Origin: Treponema sp.
GTDB lineage: Bacteria; Spirochaetota; Spirochaetia; Treponematales; Treponemataceae
Direction: 5' to 3'
Assembly: GCA_016293915.1 (NCBI GenBank)
Contig: JAEDCY010000050.1
Span: 1 to 18,153 of the forward strand
Length of the DNA: 18,153 nt
The notes under the pieces were generated by a model. It ran no database searches. It saw only the letters and a list, made by a program, of their open reading frames with translations, and had not been told where the DNA came from. The position numbers and the translations under genes are program-made. Positions 11,634-18,153 of the stretch are shown here, piece after piece (within the stretch, counting starts at the first letter, position 1; every line of letters begins with the position of its first letter).

Positions 11634-12894
11634 GACTGAAAATGATGAATTTCTTTCAGATTTGAACAAGGCCTTGTTCAGTTCGGAGAAGCGTCCAAAA
11701 GATAACTCTGGAAAAGAACTCGAAAAATTGTTAAAGGAAATAGAGCTGCTTACACGGCCTCTTCCTGCCAAAAAAAAGAAGAAAAAGAAGAAGACGGAAA
11801 GTGGGGGAGGAAGAAGCAATTATTCCTGGACTACAAGCCGGAAACAGCTTTGCATAATAAAATGCAATTATGAGAAAGATTCCATGAAGAAGCATAAAGC
11901 ATTCCTTAAATTCTATATGCCTCAGAAAAACAAAGAGACAGTAGAGAATAAGCCTGTGCTTTTCAATGCTATAGAGGATATCGTTTCTGCAAAAACACTT
12001 TCCGATTACGAATTTAATATAATGGACAAGATGTTTTTTAGATTCGTGATTTCGCCTAAACGTCAGGATGTCCCAATAAAATTACTTGTTCGGCTCTTCA
12101 TCAAAACTGTTGAAAAAATGACTGGATATGAACTCTATTGGTTTGCAGCTGAGCATAATGATACCCTTCAGAAACATTGCCATCTGCTTATTAATGGTAA
12201 AGATAAGAATGGAAAAGAAGTCCATTTCGATAAGTCTTTTTTTAGATCTGAATTTCGGGTTATATTACAGGATCTCTGTACCGAAATGATGGGAATGCGT
12301 ACTGATTATGAGATTCAGCAGGATAAGGAAGATCGTTTGCGCGCTAAGAGGTGGATTAAACTGGATAATGACATTAAGGATTATGCCAGACCAGTATTAA
12401 CTAGTGATAAAGATTTTCCAACATCAGTTATCGCAAAAAATTACAAAATGCATGCCAGACTTAAGTTTTTCGAGGAGTATGGACTTGCAAAACAGGTTGA
12501 TGATAAAGAATTTCATGGTATTTTCCTTTTGAGTAATAATTGGGAAGAGAAATTGCGACATAGTATGAGTTATTATTGTTTCGAACAGATAAAAAATGAC
12601 TTTTTTCTCAGGGAAAATCGCGAATTGCAGTATTATTATAAGGATATAGGTTCTATAGAGGGTACTATAATTCAGGTAATTCATCAGGATATTGAATATG
12701 AGAAGGATAATGCCTTAATTATCGAAGATAATAATCAGAAATTATGGTATGTACCTCTTAAAAAAGAGCCTCCAGAGGGAATGAAAGCTGGTCAGTCTGT
12801 TTTTTATAATGTAGGAGCTGCCTCAAGATCTTCTATTCATTCTCAGTTACCATCAAGGAGTCCCAAAAAGCCTGAGACTGGTATTTCTCGTTAA
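11623..12894 (+). CDS. HUH relaxase (VirD2/TraI-like, DUF3363-related)
   Basis: A 423-residue protein that nicks DNA at oriT and starts conjugative transfer. Motif III of HUH relaxases is visible as H-x-D-x4-H-x-H (H178, D180, H185, H187), followed by LLINGKDKNGKEV. The segment FFRFVISPKRQ (138-148) and the later R-L..D..I.DY and K..FFEEYGLA...W..KLR (about 281-312) follow the order in DUF3363-type relaxases. I cannot assign the catalytic tyrosine with confidence. The N-terminal 65 residues are an unrelated charged extension containing eight lysines in a row (50-57), encoded in a run with eight A (11770-11777). AAAGGAGG sets the start. No coupling protein or type IV secretion gene is in the window, so it would be mobilizable and not self-transmissible. 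Confidence 0.75.
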   Translation: MKNKTENDEFLSDLNKALFSSEKRPKDNSGKELEKLLKEIELLTRPLPAKKKKKKKKTESGGGRSNYSWTTSRKQLCIIKCNYEKDSMKKHKAFLKFYMPQKNKETVENKPVLFNAIEDIVSAKTLSDYEFNIMDKMFFRFVISPKRQDVPIKLLVRLFIKTVEKMTGYELYWFAAEHNDTLQKHCHLLINGKDKNGKEVHFDKSFFRSEFRVILQDLCTEMMGMRTDYEIQQDKEDRLRAKRWIKLDNDIKDYARPVLTSDKDFPTSVIAKNYKMHARLKFFEEYGLAKQVDDKEFHGIFLLSNNWEEKLRHSMSYYCFEQIKNDFFLRENRELQYYYKDIGSIEGTIIQVIHQDIEYEKDNALIIEDNNQKLWYVPLKKEPPEGMKAGQSVFYNVGAASRSSIHSQLPSRSPKKPETGISR

Positions 12895-12898
12895 ATAA

Positions 12899-12915
12899 TA
12901 TAAACATTGTTTATA
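12899..12915. promoter_or_regulatory. 17-bp perfect palindrome, likely operator of the CI/LexA-like gene
   Basis: TATAAACA-T-TGTTTATA has 8-bp perfect arms around one base. It lies 92 nt upstream of the regulator gene at 13008 and just after the relaxase stop. The shape and position fit a repressor dimer site. Confidence 0.5.
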
Positions 12916-12926
12916 CAAAATGCTCA

Positions 12927-12964
12927 ACACCTTAAAAGTAATTATTTAATTACTTTTAAGGTGT
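12927..12964. repeat. 18-bp perfect inverted repeat with 2-nt loop
   Basis: The left arm ACACCTTAAAAGTAATTA (12927-12944) is repeated as its exact complement at 12947-12964 after TT. No T-run follows, so it is not a classical intrinsic terminator. It could end the mobilization transcript, form a cruciform, or be a relaxosome or regulator site. Confidence 0.7.
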
Positions 12965-13007
12965 ACAAAGCAGGGGAGTTGTGGTATTTTTATTGTAGGG
13001 TAGAAAA

Positions 13008-13541
13008 ATGGATGCTAAGACCTTCTGGGATAAAATAAAACTAGCAATTTCTGAACAAGGAAAGACCTTTGTCTGGCTTTGTGATCAGGCCGGGGTTTCT
13101 GTTCAAATTATGAAAAATCGTATCTATAAAGAAAGAATTCCTGATGTTGAGGATACCCTTAAGCTTTTGTCGGTGCTTGGAACAACTGTTGAGGCCTTCT
13201 TTTATGGTGATAATCAGGATAATAAGGATTTTAATAATACATTTGCCTCAAAAGCAGCTGAAGATGGCCTTTTTGAGGGCAAAAACTATGGTGATTCAAT
13301 GATTCCGACTCTTTATGATGGTGATACGGTCTTTTATGATGATTACGGGTACCAGGAAGATGGCCTTTATGTGATTCAACTGGAAGGAAAAAGCCTTGTA
13401 AGGCGCATTCAGAATGACCTTGGGGGTGTAAAAATCCTGTCTGATAATCCTTCTTATGAGACTTTGTCTGTAAAAAAAGGTGCTACAGAACTTAAAATCA
13501 TAGGCAAAATTCATCATGCAATACATCATGTGTATTTTTAG
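13008..13541 (+). CDS. CI/LexA-like regulator (HTH plus S24 domain) lacking the catalytic Lys
   Basis: Residues about 1-66 are a helix-turn-helix of the kind FW..I...I...G.T..WL....GVS...MKNRI......P....LK....LG..VE.F. Residues about 90-170 match the peptidase S24 domain of LexA/CI-type repressors: YGDSMIPTLYDGD (94-106) contains the nucleophile Ser97, and ILSDNPSY (143-150) is the closing motif. The partner lysine, normally VKR, is R132 in LVRRI at the right distance (35 residues). Self-cleavage is therefore doubtful, and I see no Ala-Gly cleavage site in the linker. It may be a non-cleavable repressor or a sensor. The ribosome site is weak (AGGGTAGAAAA). A palindrome and an inverted repeat lie upstream. 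Confidence 0.75.
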   Translation: MDAKTFWDKIKLAISEQGKTFVWLCDQAGVSVQIMKNRIYKERIPDVEDTLKLLSVLGTTVEAFFYGDNQDNKDFNNTFASKAAEDGLFEGKNYGDSMIPTLYDGDTVFYDDYGYQEDGLYVIQLEGKSLVRRIQNDLGGVKILSDNPSYETLSVKKGATELKIIGKIHHAIHHVYF

Positions 13542-13551
13542 CCAATAAAGT

Positions 13552-13654
13552 TCCCACGTAAAATATGACTTTTTAACGAAAAACTGCAGAATCTCCCACG
13601 TAAAATATGACTTTTTTATCCGGTTTTTATCCCGAATATACAGTTTTTGTCCGG
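13552..13654. repeat. Direct-repeat array: two 23-mers plus three short repeats
   Basis: A 23-bp unit starting TCCCACGTAAAATATGAC and ending TTTTT occurs identically at 13552-13574 and 13594-13616, exactly 42 bp apart (about four helical turns). Immediately after come three copies of TTTT(A/G)TCC(C/G)G at 13614, 13625 and 13645, spaced 11 and 20 bp. The helical phasing suggests protein-binding sites. Candidates are iterons of a plasmid-like origin, or a solo end of an IS21-family element, whose termini carry repeated TCCCAC...ATGAC-like motifs as I remember them. Confidence 0.6.
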
Positions 13655-13914
13655 AATTTGTTTTTGTATAGTGTTTTCAGTGTAGAATAATCAATCGATT
13701 ACTTTGCATAAAAATAGAGGCTGATTCTAGTTTGTCGGCTACAGGATTAGATTTTGAAGCAGAGGTTTGTATGACACTTTTTTCTGCTGAAATAATTCTG
13801 ATAATATGCTATATTTATGCGGCAGGGTAATTTATTAGTCTTAAAGTAGTGTAGAAAAGTTGTTAAACTGTCTACTAAAATATACTGCATTATAATAAGA
13901 AGGGAGGTTTTTCT
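13655..13914. other. Gene-free stretch before the flavodoxin-like gene
   Basis: I see no supported gene here. A 19-codon frame from about 13770 is too short and poorly initiated. TAATCAATCGATTA (about 13687-13700) is a small inverted repeat. TATACT (13881-13886) and TATAAT (13891-13896) are possible -10 elements for the downstream gene, but no -35 fits at 17 bp. Confidence 0.35.
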
Positions 13915-14364
13915 ATGAGAACAGCAATAGTTTATGCCAGCGTACACCATAAGAACACCGAAAAGCTTGTGAAAGCAATAGCAGAAAAGCATCCCGAAGT
14001 CGAGCTGATAGACGCTACAAAAACAATCCTTAAAGACCTTGCATCTTATGATCTGATAGGCTTTGCATCCGGAATCTTCTACAGCAAGTTTCACAAAGCC
14101 TTGCTCAGTTTTATTACAGATAATCTTCCAGCTCATAAGAAAACCTTCGTAATCTATACCTGCGGTTCTGATCGTTCAGCAGCTTATCTTAAGGAAATCA
14201 AAGACCTGATTCAGTCTAAAGATTCTACACTTGTCGCAACATACTCATGTCTGGCCTATGATACCTTTGGCCCATTCAAGTTGATTGGCGGATTAAACAA
14301 AGGCCGCCCGAATGAAGATGATATCCAGAAGGCAGTAGACTTTTACGAAAGTCTTAGTAAATAA
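13915..14364 (+). CDS. Flavodoxin-like FMN-binding protein
   Basis: The 149-residue protein has the flavodoxin fold order. Strand 1 (RTAIVYASVHHKNTEKL, 2-18) carries the phosphate-loop position, with S9 to T15 in place of the classical S-x-T-G-x-T. ASYDLIGFASGIFYSKF (about 43-59) resembles the 50s loop of the FMN pocket, and FVIYTCGSDRS (about 78-88) the 90s loop. The ending KGRPNEDDIQKAVDFYE is typical of a flavodoxin subfamily common in anaerobes. The expected role is cytoplasmic electron transfer or FMN-dependent reduction; the partner is unknown. GGGAGG sets the start. It looks like an ordinary metabolic gene and may mark the border between the mobile element and the next module. Confidence 0.8.
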   Translation: MRTAIVYASVHHKNTEKLVKAIAEKHPEVELIDATKTILKDLASYDLIGFASGIFYSKFHKALLSFITDNLPAHKKTFVIYTCGSDRSAAYLKEIKDLIQSKDSTLVATYSCLAYDTFGPFKLIGGLNKGRPNEDDIQKAVDFYESLSK

Positions 14365-14368
14365 AAAA

Positions 14369-14420
14369 AAACACTATATATAGCGTTTAACAAAGTAATA
14401 ACACGCTATATATAGTGTTT
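14369..14420. terminator. Bidirectional terminator between convergent genes
   Basis: AAACACTATATATAGCGT (14369-14386) is repeated as its exact complement at 14403-14420 with a 16-nt loop. A run of A before the left arm supplies the T-tract for the minus strand, and GTGTTTAT after the right arm gives a weaker one for the plus strand. It separates the flavodoxin-like gene from the GHKL gene. Confidence 0.75.
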
Positions 14421-14480
14421 ATAATAAGGATTCTGTCTACCAATTTATTATTTTAAAACCCCTTTTTCCTTTTGAACAGG

Positions 14481-16049
14481 TTATCCAACCTTCATCTTCA
14501 ACTTCTTTTCTTCAATAATGCTTTCATCAAAGTTTTCCTGGTAGTCATTCCAATATTTACAGCGGATTATTGGATAGCTGCCTATGTTCTTTTTGTTCAG
14601 ATATTCCACAACGCGCTTTAAGCCTTCCGGAAAGCTTTTTGCTACCAGAATTGCCTCATCCGGCATCTTATCGTTATCCAGATAATAACCGTCGCAGTAC
14701 ATCAAAAGCTGATATATATCAATTACCGATGCCGTTTCTTTCTTTGCTTCGATGATAGATTTTGTTTCCTGATCATCCACGAATATATCAACCCTTGGAC
14801 ATTCCTTTTTGAGGATCTGCTTGAAAACAGGATATTTACGAACTGCAACTTCACCAGCCGGATTCAGTGTAAAACCACGCTCAATATCATAACCATTCTG
14901 AATGAGTCTCGCCAGCTTCTTCTTTTTTTCTATTTCTGAGATTTTGATTGGATTGATGATGGACTTTTTTGTAGGAACAACGGTTTTTCTTAACCATTTG
15001 TAGATATCTGTTAAGTGTTCGTTCCCTACTCTGAATCCGTTTTTTGTAGTTCTTGTGGCCGGCAGATATTCTCTGCTATCAGACACGATATCAACCTGAA
15101 TCAGAACCGAATTGTACATTGGATGGTTCTTCTTACCATATATCTCTTCAAACTTGTTATATTCCATAACACGGCCGTTAATTCTGATTTCAGCACCAGA
15201 AGAAGTGATATTTCCCTTATAATACCTTGATGATGTCTGATTATTAAAAGGGACTCTGTCTGGAAGTGTAGCTATCTGGCCATAAGTACATTTCAGATGC
15301 AGTTTTTTATTTTCAGTTTCATCTTTTTTTGTCCACAAAGGAGTTACTGCAGTAATCTTATATTCCTCTGTTTTTCCATTAAAATAACGCAGAACAAGGT
15401 TCATTTCCACTTTATTATCTTCAAGCAATGAGGCATATGTAAAGCCCAAATCTTCATAAATCCTGTCTGCGACTGAATGAAAATCAAACCTTAATGAAGG
15501 ACGAACCGCATTTTCAGCCGGAATCAGGTTCTCAAAAAGCTTAAAGTTACAGCGGACAATCAGTAAGGTACTACCCCACTCATGTCCCCGCCAGCGGGAC
15601 TCAGACTCCATTGTGTAACTCTGCTTTCCCATAACATAGGGCGCCTTAATGTGCATAATCTCATGATTGGCTTTATTTTCAGGCGAACGATTGAAAATCT
15701 CCCAGGCATCATTTTCTTTATTTGCTGCAGACAAAGCCTGAATCAAACCAAAACCGTGCTCGTTTAATACAGAGTCTGAACCAGCCTTTCCCAGAGTCAG
15801 AGCCTCCCCTGCATCCTTGATTCCAAGTCCAGAATCTTCAATGGAGATGATGATAGCCTGATCAACATCATTTGTCTCTTCCAGAGTAATCTGAACCTTT
15901 TTGAGCTCTGTATTATTCCCAAGGATGTTCGAAATTGCATTGTCTACAAACTCATTAATACTCTGCTCTGCGTTCTCGTAGTTACCGCCGAGCTCCTTCC
16001 AGATGTCATTTGAATCCGGCTGTGTGTTCAAATAATTTTTATTTTCCAT
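14481..16049 (-). CDS. GHKL ATPase fused to a PD-(D/E)XK nuclease domain
   Basis: From ATG 16049 (ribosome site GGGAGGAA; the frame extends further but without one) the protein has 522 residues. The GHKL ATP-binding motifs are clear: N-box EFVDN (33-37), DSGLG (72-76) and HGFGL (98-102). A transducer-like domain follows (about 185-330), with ATRTTKNG (331-338) near its end. The C-terminal part has a nuclease signature: VDIF with D421, E-A-K at 434-436, and Q447 in IYQLLMY. MutL/MORC-type GHKL ATPases joined to nucleases are known from restriction-modification and other conflict systems. I infer an ATP-controlled nuclease, possibly phage defence. It has a divergent Xre gene with shared operator-like repeats. 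All catalytic residues look intact. Confidence 0.8.
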   Translation of the reverse strand: MENKNYLNTQPDSNDIWKELGGNYENAEQSINEFVDNAISNILGNNTELKKVQITLEETNDVDQAIIISIEDSGLGIKDAGEALTLGKAGSDSVLNEHGFGLIQALSAANKENDAWEIFNRSPENKANHEIMHIKAPYVMGKQSYTMESESRWRGHEWGSTLLIVRCNFKLFENLIPAENAVRPSLRFDFHSVADRIYEDLGFTYASLLEDNKVEMNLVLRYFNGKTEEYKITAVTPLWTKKDETENKKLHLKCTYGQIATLPDRVPFNNQTSSRYYKGNITSSGAEIRINGRVMEYNKFEEIYGKKNHPMYNSVLIQVDIVSDSREYLPATRTTKNGFRVGNEHLTDIYKWLRKTVVPTKKSIINPIKISEIEKKKKLARLIQNGYDIERGFTLNPAGEVAVRKYPVFKQILKKECPRVDIFVDDQETKSIIEAKKETASVIDIYQLLMYCDGYYLDNDKMPDEAILVAKSFPEGLKRVVEYLNKKNIGSYPIIRCKYWNDYQENFDESIIEEKKLKMKVG

Positions 16050-16070
16050 AACTTCCTCCCTTTCTAAAAA

Positions 16071-16177
16071 TGGGTAAATATGATATAATTTATACAAGAA
16101 GTGTGGGTAAATACACATCTTTACTTTAAATATATGTATATATACCCACTTTGTCAAGAAAAATATGGGTATTTCCC
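16071..16177. promoter_or_regulatory. Operator cluster between GHKL gene and Xre gene
   Basis: Four TGGGTA motifs lie in the 148-bp divergent gap. TGGGTAAATA occurs at 16071-16080 and 16104-16113 (33 bp apart, three turns), TATACCCA (reverse) at 16141-16148, and TGGGTATTT at 16166-16174 within GGGTATTTCCC. The second copy is enclosed in a GTGT...ACAC inverted repeat (16101-16116). The 16198 Xre protein is the likely ligand. Confidence 0.65.
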
Positions 16178-16197
16178 TATATTTTTGAGGATTTTTT

Positions 16198-16479
16198 ATG
16201 GAAAAAGACATGTTCTGGAAGAATGTTTCTCTATTATTGAAAAATAAAAAGATTTCCCAGGAGAAAATGTGCGAGGATCTCGGCATGAGTATCTACACCC
16301 TTCGCAGCTCCATTTCCAAGCAGGTCTTACCAAGAGTCGATGTCGCAAAAACAATTGCAGATTATCTGGATACCTCCGTCGATTTCCTCCTCACCGGTAA
16401 AGAATCAAACGAATACAAAGAACGCCTCGAAAAACTGAAAACAAAGATTGAGAATATCATTCAGGAAGAGGGAAAGTAA
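16198..16479 (+). CDS. Xre-family regulator of the GHKL-nuclease gene
   Basis: A 93-residue protein with a helix-turn-helix at about 5-68 (FWKNVSLLLKNKKISQEKMC, then EDLGMSIYTLRSSISKQVLP) followed by a short coiled-coil tail (about 70-93, KERLEKLKTKIENIIQEE) for dimerisation. The pattern FW..V...L....I.......LG.S..TLR..I....LP is the same as in the N-terminus of the 13008 protein. GAGG at 16187-16190 is the ribosome site. The gene is divergent from the GHKL gene, like the control proteins of many restriction systems. It probably represses itself and that gene through the TGGGTA repeats. A 79-bp gap with its own promoter separates it from the WYL gene. Confidence 0.8.
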   Translation: MEKDMFWKNVSLLLKNKKISQEKMCEDLGMSIYTLRSSISKQVLPRVDVAKTIADYLDTSVDFLLTGKESNEYKERLEKLKTKIENIIQEEGK

Positions 16480-16511
16480 TAAACTGATTCTCTATCACTT
16501 ACTTAAAACCC

Positions 16512-16526
16512 TATCATAAAATGATA
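16512..16526. promoter_or_regulatory. 15-bp palindrome TATCA-N5-TGATA (copy 7) at the WYL promoter
   Basis: The sequence is TATCATAAAATGATA, exact arms. It overlaps the first two bases of the proposed -35 (TAGACT, 16525-16530) of the WYL gene, 32 nt before its start codon, so a bound protein should block this promoter. Confidence 0.7.
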
Positions 16527-16552
16527 GACTTTAAAAAAATCAGTGCTATACT
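16525..16552 (+). promoter_or_regulatory. Promoter of the WYL gene, apparently leaderless transcript
   Basis: TAGACT (16525-16530) and TATACT (16547-16552) are 16 bp apart. The ATG at 16559 is 7 nt after the -10, where transcription should begin, and no Shine-Dalgarno sequence is visible before it. The mRNA would be leaderless, as for the lambda cI maintenance transcript. Confidence 0.55.
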
Positions 16553-16558
16553 TATGAT

Positions 16559-17629
16559 ATGAGTAAGAAACTATCTGAAGATGAAAAAGAAAGACGCAAA
16601 ATCGAACGTCAGTTACGAAGTGATGAAAAGGCTGTACAGAATGAAATAAAGCCTCCTGTAGATAAATACGGCGCAAAAATTCTCCGTATCCTTCGGGAAG
16701 AAGCTCCGGCCCATCCTGAAATCAAATATAATTCAACCTACTTTGAAGAGCGTTTTAATGTTGCAAACATCACGATTATGCGCGCAACTTCAAAGCTAAG
16801 AAAGAATCACCTGATCAAAGACAAACAGGTTCATGGCAGCTATGTAATTGACGAAAAATTCGAAGATTTTTATACACAGCATTATTCAGAAGAAATTCAG
16901 AAAAACCTGAATCTTATTGCAAGTCTGGGCGGAGTTTTGCAGCAGTTTAAGAACACTCCCCTTTTTGAAAATGTTGCCGATTTGATTTATCTGCTTCAGC
17001 CGGAAATTGCAAAGAATGACGATGTCTTTTCTTCTGGACGTGTAATTGTTTCTCCTCAAATGGAATATTCTATCGACCAGCGAAACTGGGATAGAGTTTA
17101 TGAAGCCATTCAGAAAAATCATAAGCTCAGATTCAGATATACCAAGCCTTACACAAATAATGAAGCAAGACGTACTGTATGGCCTTATCAGTTGATTCTG
17201 GATAATGGTACAGTTTATCTTTTTGCTTACAGTGAATACGCAGACCTCGTGCTTTTATATGATTTGAATTACATGACTGAGGTTGTTGTCATGAATGAAG
17301 AGTTCAAGTTGCCTAAAGATTTTGATATAAACAATTACAGTGGCGGCGGAAGGCTTGGTGCATTTAAGGGCGAAAAAATCGAAAAGTTCAAAATTCGTTT
17401 TACAGGATATGCAAAGGATTGGATAAAGGAACACAAATGGGCCGATGATCAAACCTTCAAAGAAGAGGAAGATGCTACAATCGTATCATTTCAGTCCAGC
17501 CAGTTTGAAAGAGTTCTTGAGTTGCTTTTAAGCTGGGGGCGTCAGGCAGAACCTCTTGCCCCTGCCCGTCTCGTAAAGCGCTGGAAAGATGAAGTTCTTG
17601 CAATGGCAGAGCTGGTGAAAAAATCCTGA
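16559..17629 (+). CDS. WYL-domain transcriptional regulator
   Basis: The 356-residue protein has a basic N-terminal tail (1-33), a winged helix (about 36-98, with NVANITIMRATSKLRK as the likely recognition region), a helical linker (about 105-160), a WYL domain (about 178-252, AIQKNHKLRFRYTKPY then TVWPYQLILDNGTVYLFAY) and a C-terminal WCX extension (about 274-352, ending FERVLELLLSWG...LAPARLVKRW). WYL proteins sense ligands, often nucleic acid or nucleotides, and several (BrxR, CapW) repress defence islands by binding inverted repeats. An exact palindrome overlaps its own -35, pointing to autoregulation. The same palindrome precedes several genes at 0.7-4.6 kb. No Shine-Dalgarno is visible, so translation is probably leaderless. 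Confidence 0.85.
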   Translation: MSKKLSEDEKERRKIERQLRSDEKAVQNEIKPPVDKYGAKILRILREEAPAHPEIKYNSTYFEERFNVANITIMRATSKLRKNHLIKDKQVHGSYVIDEKFEDFYTQHYSEEIQKNLNLIASLGGVLQQFKNTPLFENVADLIYLLQPEIAKNDDVFSSGRVIVSPQMEYSIDQRNWDRVYEAIQKNHKLRFRYTKPYTNNEARRTVWPYQLILDNGTVYLFAYSEYADLVLLYDLNYMTEVVVMNEEFKLPKDFDINNYSGGGRLGAFKGEKIEKFKIRFTGYAKDWIKEHKWADDQTFKEEEDATIVSFQSSQFERVLELLLSWGRQAEPLAPARLVKRWKDEVLAMAELVKKS

Positions 17630-17639
17630 AGAAAAAACT

Positions 17640-17981
17640 CTAACCGCAGTATACTCTCCAGGCAGCAAGCTTCAAGGCTTCTTTATCAATCTGGTCTTCA
17701 GAAGTGTATTCGCTGATTCTTTGGATAATTGTATACGCAATTTTTACGGGAATCTGTGCCGAAAGAGGATGCGAATTATAATAACGAACCTCTTCAGGAG
17801 AAATTGTTTCTTCATATATCTCTACGCGAGGATGAAGATCTCCGATCAGAGGATCCACACCTCGTTTGGCTGCGAGGCGCTTCAACTTTAATTCTTTATT
17901 CAGGCTTTTATACTGTTCGATTAATATCGGGCTGATTCCACTACTGCCAGCCCCTACTCCACTTACCGCACCGACACTCAT
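17640..17981 (-). CDS. Hypothetical 113-aa protein with Gly/Ser/Val-rich N-terminus
   Basis: CTGGAGGATT before the ATG at 17981 sets the start. Residues 1-18 are small and flexible (MSVGAVSGVGAGSSGISP). A basic helix (about 22-42, IEQYKSLNKELKLKRLAAKR) and a mixed C-terminal part with YYNSHPLS (67-74) and a final AAWRVYCG follow. There is no membrane helix or signal peptide, and I recognise no family. It converges on the WYL gene with only 10 bp between stops and no obvious terminator. Upstream (17982-18153) I see no gene on either strand, only a hydrophobic open frame without a usable start. Confidence 0.6.
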   Translation of the reverse strand: MSVGAVSGVGAGSSGISPILIEQYKSLNKELKLKRLAAKRGVDPLIGDLHPRVEIYEETISPEEVRYYNSHPLSAQIPVKIAYTIIQRISEYTSEDQIDKEALKLAAWRVYCG

Positions 17982-18153
17982 TCTAATCCTCCAGAACTGT
18001 ATATGCTGCAGTGTAAGTTAGACAAGCTGTGATCATTGTACTAAGAGTTGTAGGAATTACTGCTGTAATACTTACAAGATTTAAGGCTTCAATGATAGAT
18101 AGCCTGAATTTCGAGTTTCATTGAGAATTTACAAAAAAAGCGTAAATCTTTAA

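Noticed and set aside
13770..13829. A 19-codon frame with a weak AGAGG upstream.
   Set aside because: Too short, no promoter, and hydrophobic composition typical of AT-rich non-coding DNA.
17983..18126. A minus-strand hydrophobic open frame of about 45 codons ending over the ribosome site of the 17981 gene.
   Set aside because: Its only ATG (18036) lies 17 codons from the stop and has no ribosome site; no GTG or TTG start exists upstream.

Overview
The window is AT-rich accessory DNA, most likely from a spirochaete of the Treponema group. This is an inference from three things: a FliG-like flagellar switch protein, a peptide that matches the FliM N-terminus of treponemes as I remember it, and small Xre regulators (FW...I...L.....G) of a kind I associate with treponemes. 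There are no tRNA, rRNA, CRISPR or ribosomal-protein genes, and no core operon.

Layout. (1) 1-3.8 kb: short unrecognised genes, a DnaB-like ATPase with a damaged P-loop, a three-repeat Cys/His mini-protein and a SLOG-fold (DUF2493/YspA-like) protein. (2) 3.8-4.9 kb: a shortened FliG paralogue, divergent from a 48-codon gene. (3) 4.9-9.6 kb: an orphan fusion of a type I methylase-like domain with one specificity domain. It is followed by a four-gene operon (Xre regulator, membrane-anchored small protein, 340-aa unknown, and a repeat protein carrying an internal FliM-type CheY-binding peptide). (4) 9.6-13.7 kb: a compact candidate small RNA, a two-helix membrane protein, and a mobilization operon (RHH protein plus HUH relaxase). 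Then come a LexA/CI-like regulator lacking the usual catalytic lysine and an array of direct repeats, so this part looks like an integrated mobilizable element. (5) 13.9-18.1 kb: a flavodoxin-like protein, a GHKL ATPase fused to a PD-(D/E)XK nuclease domain with its own divergent Xre regulator, a WYL-domain regulator and a small unknown.

The most coherent unexplained signal is a 15-bp palindrome, TATCA-N5-TGATA. It occurs exactly five times (66, 704, 2170, 4609, 16512) with two near copies (206, 1230). Five of the seven copies lie 32-58 nt upstream of start codons. One overlaps the apparent -35 of the WYL gene, whose promoter places the start codon almost at the transcription start (leaderless). 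I infer a WYL-controlled local regulon that includes the pseudo-DnaB, the Cys/His repeat protein and the FliG-like protein. The second main idea is that two separate genes carry pieces of the flagellar switch (FliG C-domain, FliM CheY-binding peptide), which suggests accessory genes acting on motility. Both are hypotheses from sequence reading alone.
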